This document shows, piece after piece, positions 1-17,500 of a DNA stretch of 17,500 bases. The notes under the pieces are model-generated. The model worked only from the letters and a program-made list of their open reading frames with translations, was not told the origin of the DNA and did no database searches. Made by a program: the position numbers and the translations under genes. Origin of the DNA: Penaeus vannamei (Eukaryota > Arthropoda > Malacostraca > Decapoda > Penaeidae); assembly GCF_042767895.1 (NCBI RefSeq), contig NC_091566.1, positions 1,702,401-1,719,900 of the forward strand, in the 5' to 3' direction. How positions within the stretch are numbered: the first letter of the stretch is position 1; every line of letters begins with the position of its first letter.

Positions 1-170
1 CATCATCATCATCATCAGCCTGAGTCAATCCACTGCAGGACGTAGGCCTCTCCCATTCTTTTCCAGGTTTCCCTATCTTGCGATTTTTGTTTCCAGTCTT
101 GGCCCCAAATTTCGCTATTTCGTCGCGCCATCGTGTCATTGGTCGGGCTCTTGGCCTCTTTATGTTATTT
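1..170 (-). mobile_element. 3' end of an RTE-type non-LTR retrotransposon
   Basis: On the minus strand this reads RPRARPMTRWRDEIAKFGAK, then after a frameshift near position 100 WKQKSQDRETWK and GEAYVLQWIDSG, then TGA. This RW.D.I...W...DR..W....EAYV.QW pattern is the familiar C-terminal tail of arthropod RTE-like reverse transcriptases. The stop codon runs straight into a (TGA)n tail that forms the first bases of the window. The fragment is cut on its 3' side by the window edge and appears 5'-truncated near 170. Confidence 0.7.
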
Positions 171-210
171 ATAGTCCAGTCTGTTGCTTTCTTTGTCCAT
201 CTGTCGTCTT

Positions 211-226
211 GTATATATATACATAT

Positions 227-317
<91 letters not shown>

Positions 318-326
318 CATATGCAT

Positions 327-375
<49 letters not shown>
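211..375. repeat. Compound microsatellite (AT/AC)n
   Basis: The tract has about 30 bases of (AC)n followed by two long (AT)n tracts split by a short GCATACAA interruption. It lies upstream of the first visible fucosyltransferase exon. Confidence 0.95.
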
Positions 376-378
<3 letters not shown>

Positions 379-632
379 GATGTAGGATTTTGCTACAAGG
401 AATTTTCGAAGGATGACTGAGCAATCTTAAATAAAGTGAAGATATGGTTTGGCTCAAATAGGCAAATAATTCATTCCATCAAAAAGAAAGAAAGAAAAAA
501 AACATGGGGGGCTTCAGGGACCTACGGGGGAATCCCTCAAGAATTAAAATTAACGAAAATACCCCCCGAACAAAATCCATGGACATGAACTATATATATA
601 TTAATTACGAGAAAACCCTTGGCACTGTACAG
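376..632 (+). other. Intronic sequence before the first visible fucosyltransferase exon
   Basis: No gene is visible. A purine-rich stretch (AAAGAAAGAAAG) lies near 483 and an in-frame stop at 586-588 limits the exon that follows. Confidence 0.5.
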
Positions 633-8612
<7,980 letters not shown>

Positions 8613-8953
8613 TGTTAACAAAAGGCATCTTTTCCAGCGGTTACGGGAAACGCGACACCTCTAGCAGACGGTTAACTTTTAATTGAGTTGCCAGATGCAT
8701 TCCTCCTACTTTGGATATTTCATGCATATTCGTACTTATATTGGATATCTATAACACCGCACTACCCACCATAAGACATCAAAAGCCATCTTGGATATCA
8801 TATTCCAAAATACTGTTTACCTGTTGGAAAAATAACCAGTACATTAAAATAGCAAGCCATCAACTGCGATCATTCCCATTACGTCACAGAAATGGGCGGA
8901 GCTTAGATCGCGACACCCTAATTGCTACCGGAAAAGATACCTAAAGTGTTAAC
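8613..8953. mobile_element. Possible MITE with imperfect terminal inverted repeats
   Basis: GTTAACAAAAGGCATCTTTTCC near 8615 resembles the complement of the sequence ending at 8953 (GTTAACACTTTAGGTATCTTTTCC) over roughly 38 bases. No target-site duplication is clear and the interior has no transposase, so this remains tentative. Confidence 0.3.
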
Positions 8954-11028
<2,075 letters not shown>

Positions 11029-11044
11029 CTCTCTCGCTCTCTCT

Positions 11045-11135
<91 letters not shown>

Positions 11136-11189
11136 TATATATATTATATATATTATATATATCATATATATTATATATATTATATATAT

Positions 11190-11259
<70 letters not shown>

Positions 11260-11280
11260 CACACACACACACACACACAC
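11029..11280. repeat. Compound microsatellite (CT)n(AC)n(AT)n(TATAT)n(AT)n(AC)n
   Basis: A short CT run is followed by AC, AT, a TATATATTA-type array of about 80 bases at 11130-11205, AT again and AC. Confidence 0.95.
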
Positions 11281-11392
11281 GCATGTATGCGCGCACACAC
11301 ATACACAGATATGTATTTAGAGAGAGATAGATAAATAGGTAAAAATATAGATAGATACACTTACATACGTATGTACTGTATATACATATACG

Positions 11393-11396
<4 letters not shown>

Positions 11397-11452
<56 letters not shown>
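11397..11452. repeat. (TA)n microsatellite
   Basis: About 28 uninterrupted TA units. Confidence 0.95.
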
Positions 11453-11453
<1 letters not shown>

Positions 11454-11841
11454 CTATGAATATTTTCCTACTTTTGTTGCAAAATGCATAGAGCGTTGAG
11501 ATTTTTTGTATTTCAAATTCAACTTTTTATATCAACTTTGCTCTCTATAGTAAACATCACAAGCGGTGTAGAGTTGATAGTGCAAAGCTTTAAATCCAAG
11601 TGCCTGACTAGCCTGGGAACCACAAGTATCACTTGTACACATTAATATTAAGCCATATTCCCAGTCTAACATAGTCATAGTTCCTTCACATCCTCTTTGC
11701 TCTTTGATGATATACAGACGCATTCCTCTGTCGGGGCCTGCTGGTTGTGCGCCGAAGGTCCGCAGTGCTCGTGCATTTCACATGATGTGGAATGGAGTGG
11801 CGTTTTCACAGGGGATCGAAGTGGCAGTCCCGAGTCACCTC
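11453..11841 (-). other. 3' flank of the gustatory receptor gene
   Basis: No gene is visible. No canonical AATAAA was found on the minus strand here, so the 3' UTR end is unknown. Confidence 0.35.
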
Positions 11842-11916
11842 TTAAGGCGCAGCTGTGCGTGAGTTTCCGCCGACCTGGAGGAGTACAACGACGTACGTGG
11901 CCACAAAGCTACCTGC
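11842..11916 (-). CDS. Gustatory receptor terminal exon with TYhhhhLQ motif
   Basis: The acceptor is ggcaacag|GCA at 11917/11916. The 24 codons encode FVATYVVVLLQ and a ten-residue tail, with stop TAA at 11842-11844. A gt follows the Gln codon (CAG|gtcggc) but is a poor donor, so read-through to the stop is preferred. Confidence 0.83.
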   Translation of the reverse strand, partial: AGSFVATYVVVLLQVGGNSRTAAP

Positions 11917-14900
11917 CTGTTGCCGGAGAGGTGACTCACATAAGAATAAATTGGATAGTGTCATGTATAGTAACACTTCCTATTTCGAATGTAAATGGGG
12001 AATATGCAGGTATTTTCACATACTGATTGGTGAATGTGCATTCCTGATGGACGTACCGAGACGAGAGTGCCGTAGCCGAGCGTGTACCATCCTCCGGCGT
12101 CGATGACCTCGGAATCCTTAAGCAGAGAGATCAGGTACTGAACCTGCGAAGGAGGGAAGCGAAATTAACGAAGGAATGTTCAGTCCACAATGCCGTGAAA
12201 ATCGGCGAATACGGTACTGATTTGGATGATGAGAAATAATTCCATAAGCGACATTACCCTGAAGGATGTCTACATCTACCTCACTGCCATAGCTCTACGT
12301 CTAATTACTTGTTTGACCATGAAACGTATCCATGTTGACAAATGTAGAAAATGTATGAATGAGACTGAATATCTTCACAATACAAGAGATGTATTTGACC
12401 GGTTTCGATTACGTCTTCATCAGAAATACAAGATATCACAATACAAGAGATGTATTTGACCGGTTTCGATTACGTCTTCATCAGAAATACAAGATATCAC
12501 AATACAAGAGATGTATTTGACCGGTTTCGATTACGTCTTCATCAGAAATACATCACAATACAAGAGATGTATTTGACCGGTTTCGATTACGTCTTCATCA
12601 GAAATACATCACAATACAAGAGATGTATTTGACCGGTTTCGATTACGTCTTCATCAGAAATACATCACAATACAAGAGATGTATTTGACCGGTTTCGATT
12701 ACGTCTTCATCAGAAATACATGTATTTCTGATGAAGACGTAATCGAAACCGGCGAAATACATCTCTTGTATTGTGAAGATATCCAGTCTCATTCATACCT
12801 TTTCTACATTGTTTGGCCATACTTTTGTCACAGCCATTCAGGCAAGACCGCAACCCTGCCAATTCTGTCTGGTCTCTCGAGCCAGTATTCTCTAACAGCT
12901 AACGTTAAACCTTAGAGAATACTGCCTCACATTTTCACCATTAATATTTCCTCTTCTTAAACGTAAATGTTTGTTCAGCTTGCACTAAAAAAGTGGTGTC
13001 TGCTAATCGATATATTATCTTATCTTCCGTTGTTGTCAATGCACTTGATAGTCCCCTTGCTGGACATCTAAGATATCTTCATGTGAATTCTCTTCTTTCA
13101 GATCACCCATATGATTTACCCTAAGCGAGGTCCACTGATGACCTGTTCTGTATCACAACCATTTGTTTACCTCCTTCAGGAACTATAGAAAATCTTATTG
13201 TCCCGAATATTTTCAAAGCTTCTGCCAGTATCTTGCAATGAGCTTTATTACCGAAGTTTACTGCTCGCGGCATCTCTACTCTGACGGTTTCACTTCTAGT
13301 GGCGTCTCGGGGCTCTGTAATCGAACCATATGTTTTTAGTGTCCCTAATCCTTTGACTAAAAGGGCCAAGAGACTCTCTCTTTTTCAATTGTAATAGCAA
13401 ACTTCTTATTCCTCTTGATCTCATTTCCCCAGTTGCTCTTGCTTTAAGACTTTAAGACTTTAAAAGCATATTAGAAACCTATTTACCTCAAATGACTATC
13501 ACTGCCCTCCCTAGATAGCTAAAGATGGTTCCCCTCACTCTGAGGGAGTGAGCCGGACACAGGTCACGGTCTTTGTATTCGGCAGAAGTGAAACAGTAAG
13601 GAACAATCATTTACCTGAAGCTTAAGAGGTTCGTGTAGCAATTGACACCTGACGTCCTTCAGCACCCCTACCACGGAACGCACCTGATAGTAAGAAAGTT
13701 TTCCATTTGGTTTGGAGAAAATTACAAAAATCAAATATGAAGCAATAAAACACGGTTGCAGTCACACACTGTACTATCTACCTTATTGCAGAAGGTTTGT
13801 GACACCGCACAGAGAAGAACGACGATCATGTTTCCCTGAAGAAAATACACAGCATTTTCGTAAAGGCGCGTCGTGTTGGAATTTATATCTTCGATCATGA
13901 TATACACGACCGAAATGTCGTACATGATCATAGAGCAAACAATGAGAGAAGCAGGAATCGAGATGTAATCCATGAGTCTGTCACGCCGTACTTCCATCTG
14001 GTAAAAAGAGAAAGTTGGCGTTAATTACAATTCTAGTTACATATAATAGCCTATGCACAGTCATATCCGGTGGGATTTTAGGTAGAACAATGTAATTTTG
14101 ACTTGCGAAGTGATTGCGTCGTTCTTATTCGAAGATCTCATGTTCAGTTGTTTACCAAATGCCAAACAAGGAGACTTCAGATGCATTATTAATCTAAAAG
14201 GTTTTACAGGGCACAAGGACTAACTGAATGCTATGTAGGAGTCATACCACTGGTAACTACTTTGTCTGGCACTTTTTACATAATACATTTTTTCAGTGCA
14301 AGGCTCAAGTTAATGTATTTTCATTAAGGAAATCTTCATTGAAATATTCAGTACGAATAATGTAGAGCATTATTCGTACTAGACGGAGAGCAATTAACAC
14401 ACCAAAGATGACAGCAATAATCCGTAACAGCTAAGGAGTTTGAGGGATAATGATATCTAAGAAACAGGGCAAGTGCTTGACAAGGAGCAATACACATTTT
14501 CTATAACTATACAAAGACTTATAATAATAAGACCAAAACATAACGATTTTTGGGCGGATCATTCTTCTCTTTGCAATAGCTATTCGAAAAGCAGAAATGA
14601 CGCTGTAGCTGCACTATCTACTCACATCTCTGATTTGGCGCTCAAGCCTCTGTAGACAAACAAGTTGCTGTTCCAGAATCTGGTTTGGCAAAACGACAGC
14701 TACGTCAGAACTTGAGCTTAACGACAGCTGCTTTGCATGCACTTCGGTGTTCCATTCAAGTTCATCAGCAAGAACCATCAAAATTTCCCCATAAAGTAGC
14801 ACGATGAGCGCATTTCTCAGTAAAGTTAAAAAGGTGACAAAACACATAATTTTTGTGTTTTCATCAGGGACTATTATCATATTTTTCACACAAATTATAC

Positions 14901-15429
14901 AGCTCGCCAATGTTACTACGGCGAAGGCCACCTGGCCGAGGCTGCTGGAAACCGAGATTTTTCTAGAGGTGTTTCGAAGCTTCAGTGTCAGCGTCGGCAA
15001 CAGGTCTGCGAGGGTGGAGCCTTTGCAAAACTGAACCAAATGACTCAAGAAACAACCAAGGAATAAGGTTAAATATGATAATAAGATAGCAGTAGAAGCA
15101 ACAGTGTTAGATAAAGAAGACGAGAATGATATGGGCAAAATAAAAAGCTGTATCATTTGTACAACATGTAGTGCAAGGGACCACAAGAACAAAGGTATGC
15201 TGAACTGCACTGCATCTGGTTCATGAGACGACCAAGCGAAGGGGAAGAGGCCTATAGCCTGGCTGGCGAGCAACAAGAGCCGGAGGCGTGACGCTGATGA
15301 AAATAATTTCTGCAACATAATTCGAACAGAATGCAAAGCAGACCGGGCCGTTGTATGTCTCTCTCTCCGGATGTATCTGGCGATTGATCGGATGGCCATC
15401 AAGAGCCTCCTCGAGTAGCTTTTGGACAT
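11842..15429 (-). CDS. Gustatory-receptor-like seven-transmembrane protein (7tm_7 family), complete, five exons
   Basis: Exons 14626-15429, 13782-13997, 13615-13683, 12057-12143 and 11842-11916 join, all in phase 0, into 416 codons plus TAA. The first ATG follows an in-frame TGA at 15478-15480 and has A at -3. The product has a basic N-terminus, a GLFPF motif near residue 60, hydrophobic segments at about 50-66, 76-100, 108-132, 164-187, 196-220, 278-303, 318-337 and 380-405, and a soluble loop at about 221-277. Near the end come HEPLKLQ, an AGGWYTLGYGTL segment and TYVVVLLQ, which matches the TYhhhhhQF signature of arthropod gustatory receptors with V in place of F. The family forms ligand-gated cation channels in chemosensory neurons. 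The ligand is not predictable. Length is normal for the family (about 350-450). Confidence 0.88.
12057..12143 (-). CDS. Gustatory receptor exon 4 (29 codons)
   Basis: The acceptor is ccttcgcag|GTT and the donor is GTCTCG|gtacgt. It encodes VQYLISLLKD and the AGGWYTLGYGTLVS start of the last membrane segment, which is a conserved position in the family. Confidence 0.87.
12343..12808. repeat. Foldback element: six tandem 56/61-bp units with an inverted copy, in gustatory receptor intron 4
   Basis: Units beginning CACAATACAAGAGATG start at 12376, 12437, 12498, 12554, 12610 and 12666. The first two periods are 61 bp and the next three are 56 bp, because AAGAT is lost between units. At 12720/12721 the array meets a perfect 20-bp palindrome (CAGAAATACATGTATTTCTG) and continues as the inverted complement of one unit. 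The flanks also pair: 12343-12375 matches the complement of about 12776-12808 with few mismatches. The whole is a nearly symmetrical inverted repeat with an expanded left arm. Confidence 0.9.
12809..13614 (-). other. Rest of gustatory receptor intron 4
   Basis: It holds a perfect 13-bp stem-loop at 12883-12924 and the unrecognised ORF at 13121-13369. A TTTAAGAC unit is tandemly repeated near 13444. Confidence 0.5.
13121..13369 (-). CDS. Unrecognised 82-codon ORF, possibly a transposon ORF fragment
   Basis: An uninterrupted minus-strand reading frame lies in the fourth intron of the gustatory receptor. It contains blocks such as NFGNKAHCKILAEALKIFG and KQMVVIQNRSSVDLA, whose alternation of charged and hydrophobic residues looks like true former coding sequence, loosely resembling RNA-binding or gag-like ORF1 proteins of retroelements. 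I do not recognise the family. There is no splice evidence that it belongs to the receptor gene. Confidence 0.25.
   Translation of the reverse strand: MALLVKGLGTLKTYGSITEPRDATRSETVRVEMPRAVNFGNKAHCKILAEALKIFGTIRFSIVPEGGKQMVVIQNRSSVDLA
13615..13683 (-). CDS. Gustatory receptor exon 3 (23 codons)
   Basis: The acceptor is ctatcag|GTG and the donor is CTTCAG|gtaaat. This short phase-0 exon encodes the pre-TM7 loop ending LLHEPLKLQ. It is too small to be seen without the gene context. Confidence 0.85.
13782..13997 (-). CDS. Gustatory receptor exon 2
   Basis: On the minus strand the acceptor is tttttaccag|ATG and the donor is AATAAG|gtagat. The 72 codons encode two hydrophobic segments, around SLIVCSMIMYDISVVYIMI and NMIVVLLCAVSQTF. 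Confidence 0.87.
13998..14625 (-). other. Gustatory receptor intron 1
   Basis: A 628-bp AT-rich intron bounded by gtgagt and ttaccag. It contains a perfect 13-bp stem with a 5-base loop at 14350-14380. Confidence 0.6.
14626..15429 (-). CDS. Gustatory receptor exon 1 (N-terminus to inner loop)
   Basis: The exon encodes 268 codons from the first ATG (15427-15429) to AGAGAT|gtgagt at 14626/14625. It holds five hydrophobic segments and the start of the large intracellular loop ending LQRLERQIRD. Intron-retained reading stops three codons after the donor. Confidence 0.88.
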
Positions 15430-15650
15430 AATCAATAGGCTTCTAACACGACCGGTGCTGTTGTTATTATAGATAATTCACAGAATAAACATTGTAACTT
15501 CAGAGTGACTTGCCACGCCCATACCACATGCGGCGTGGCAACAAAACACAATTTGACAACCTTCCCATGACCGACCTCGTCGATAGTGGTATCGATGGAT
15601 TCTTTTCACCAACTTTATATGCAACGATTATCTGTGGGTGCCCTCCCCTG

Positions 15651-15752
15651 CACACACTCACACACACACGCACGGACGCACGCACGCATGCACCGCGCGC
15701 ACGCACACACACACACCCACCCACACGTGTGTGTGTTTATATATATATATTT
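15651..15752. repeat. Imperfect (CA)n/(GCAC)n and (TA)n microsatellite
   Basis: CA repeats with CG-containing interruptions, then ACACGTGTGTGTG and a short TA run followed by T-rich sequence. It lies about 220 bp upstream of the receptor start codon. Confidence 0.9.
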
Positions 15753-16052
15753 TTTTCTTTCTTCTTTTTTACGTTTTGGTATATATGTACGAGTATTTTA
15801 TCTTTACATCAGGATTCTCAACCTGGGGCGCCAACCCTGTCATTCCTTACCTGTAAGAAATGAATGAAATACTCTAACATTCGGAAGGTTGTGGGGATAA
15901 GCCTGCAAATCCTCAAAAACCGGCCTCTAATATAGGTCTGGAGTTTATGGATTATCCTGGAGTTTATGGATTATCCGACTTAGTTAATCCTCTCTCTCTG
16001 TCTGTCTCTCTCTCTCTTAAAGATTATATATTCTTTTCACTTCTTGAAATAA
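15753..16052. other. Spacer with a 19-bp tandem duplication and a (CT)n run
   Basis: GGAGTTTATGGATTATCC occurs at 15940-15957 and again at 15959-15976. A (CT)n run covers about 15990-16019. No gene is seen. Confidence 0.6.
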
Positions 16053-16570
16053 TCGAACATCAAGCTCGGCTTGATCAAGCAATTCACAAAGATGGTGGGA
16101 TGCTTCACTTAGTTGTGCCAGGCTTTTCCAGAATTGACCATAGAAAAGATGAAAGCTGGCATCTTTGACGGTCCTCAAATCCATCAGCTCATCAGAGATC
16201 CTGATTTGGAAAACTCAATGAACGAAGTGGAACTGGAAGCGTGGAAGGTTTTTATTCTGGTCGTGAAGAACGTTCTTGGCAACAACAAGGCCAGGAACTA
16301 CGTCGAACGTCACCAATATGATTACTACTTTCAGAAACCTTGGATGCAACATGAGCATCAAAATGCATTTTTTACTTTCAAATATGGATCGATTTCCTGA
16401 AAATCTGAGATCAGTGAGCGACGAGCAGGGGCAGAGATTCCACCTGGTCATGAAAGAGATGGAGACCAGGTATCAGGGACGTTGCCATGCAGTCATGATG
16501 GCTGATTACTGTTGGACTCTTTAAGAGAGACATCTCTGCCGCTAAGCATTCCAGAGGTATAATGCCCTGA
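16053..16570 (+). pseudogene. Frameshifted copy of a multicopy arthropod protein of unknown function
   Basis: Reading begins at NIKLGLIKQF (16056), meets an in-frame TAG at 16110-16112, continues as FPELTIEKMKAGIFDGPQI and EAWKVFILVVKNVLGNNKAR, shifts frame at about 16308, continues as NLGCNMSIKMHFLLSNMDRF, FPENL, RFH and ETRYQGR...MMADYCWTL, then shifts again at about 16522 (one extra T) to give KRDISAAKHSRGIMP and TGA at 16568-16570. From memory, near-identical proteins are scattered through many arthropod genomes as uncharacterised, apparently transposon-borne ORFs. I know no function or accepted family name. One stop and two frameshifts mean this copy is dead. Confidence 0.7.
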
Positions 16571-17500
16571 ATTTTGAACAATGACGACGTAACATTCAGT
16601 TTACATATACTTACCTTTATCAGTGTCTACTACTATAAGCGAAGTATGGAACGTTTAATTAGTTAACTATTAGAAAACGATTTTTTCTCTTAAAAAACTA
16701 TTTCAGATGAGAAATATTAACAAAAGTCAACTGATGATATCTCAAAAATCTAATCAATTTATTAAGAAAATCTGGTTTAAAAGAAAATCTGGTTTCAAAG
16801 AAAATCAACAGATGTCATTTTCAGAGTCAGCGATGCAAAATTGTCCTAACTCAGTAGAAAAAAAAACATAGGCAACCTACAAAAAAAAATAATAATAAAT
16901 AAAAATAATAATAATAAATTTTTTTTACTCACTGTAATTAGATATGCATGGTATTAGTTTGGGGTGGAGCTTGGGGGGCATTATCCACTTTTGCAGGAGC
17001 TTTGCATTCCCATCAGTAATATTGCATATATTATTTAAAGCGCTTGTGTGTAGACAAACTCACACTGTTCTATTTATTGGTAAAGTTACAAGATGAAGTA
17101 TATGAACCATAGTATTGTTCCTAAATGTTTAGAACTTAAGAACTGTTCAGAAACTACTTGTTGGGATTTCTAAGATCTCCAAAAATCCCAAATGCATTGG
17201 ATTTAACTGCAACAGAGAAGCAGGAAAGGACTGACCAGAGAACAAACAGAAATATCTCATACACATGTCAATTTCAGGGTGTGGATTTCAGCTTTATCAA
17301 CAAATAAATGAAATGCCTGTATACTCTGAGTTGGCTGTACAAAGTTAAAGGAACAGCATGTTGCCAGATATGGCATACAGTAACGTCAGGGATGTGAAAA
17401 CACATAGCTTGGTCCTTTTTCAAAGGTACTGTATCAGCATTTTTAGTCTAATATTGCTTAACAAATTCAATTCACATTTATCATCAATGATCAGAGACTA
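16571..17500. other. AT-rich sequence, no gene seen
   Basis: It holds a 17-bp AAGAAAATCTGGTTT-type repeat at about 16764-16806 and an A- and AAT-rich run at about 16880-16926. No coding signal is visible on either strand. Confidence 0.5.

Noticed and set aside
11697..12106. Plus-strand frames of 83 and 109 codons
   Set aside because: They lie opposite the last two exons of the gustatory receptor and show no family motif of their own.
12376..12720. CRISPR-like regularly spaced repeat
   Set aside because: The units are contiguous tandem repeats with no unique spacers, in a eukaryotic intron.
12226..12915. Plus-strand frames with repeated MYLTGFDYVFIRNT
   Set aside because: They are translations of the tandem 56/61-bp units of the foldback element and have no start or splice support.

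Overview
This is a eukaryotic genomic window with spliced genes, very many dinucleotide microsatellites and decayed transposable elements. The dense (AC)n, (AT)n and (CT)n tracts, the short-exon genes, the gustatory-receptor family member and the RTE/LINE relics point to an arthropod. A decapod crustacean, probably a penaeid shrimp, fits best. That assignment is inference from texture and families, not from a match.

Region 1 (about 633-7167, + strand) holds the 3' part of an alpha-1,3-fucosyltransferase gene (GT10 family). Seven exons join in perfect phase into a 350-codon reading frame ending at TAG 7165-7167. The 5' exons for the cytoplasmic tail, membrane anchor and stem lie upstream of the window. 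Its introns, and the sequence before the first visible exon, carry four decayed transposon fragments: an RTE-type 3' end (1-170), a LINE reverse transcriptase (about 1020-2330), a Tc1/mariner-like transposase piece (about 4690-5100) and a deleted RTE reverse transcriptase (about 5790-6262). All four lie antisense to the gene.

Region 2 (7168-11841) is an intergenic stretch without a supportable gene. It contains the longest microsatellites (7955-8274, 9901-10003, 11029-11280, 11397-11452), a possible MITE (8613-8953) and several stem-loops.

Region 3 (11842-15429, - strand) holds an apparently complete five-exon gustatory-receptor-like gene. All four introns are phase 0 and the product is 416 aa, ending in the family's TY...LQ signature. 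Its large fourth intron contains a foldback element built of six tandem 56/61-bp units plus one inverted unit, and a possible transposon-derived ORF.

Region 4 (15430-17500) has a CA-rich microsatellite, then a frameshifted copy of a widespread multicopy arthropod protein of unknown function (16053-16570), then AT-rich sequence with no visible gene.

The two host genes are convergent and have no evident functional link. One modifies glycans in the Golgi and the other is a chemosensory membrane protein. I found no new multi-gene system; the most valuable items are the intact gustatory receptor, the foldback array, and a long (TC)n microsatellite sitting in the polypyrimidine-tract position of a fucosyltransferase exon.
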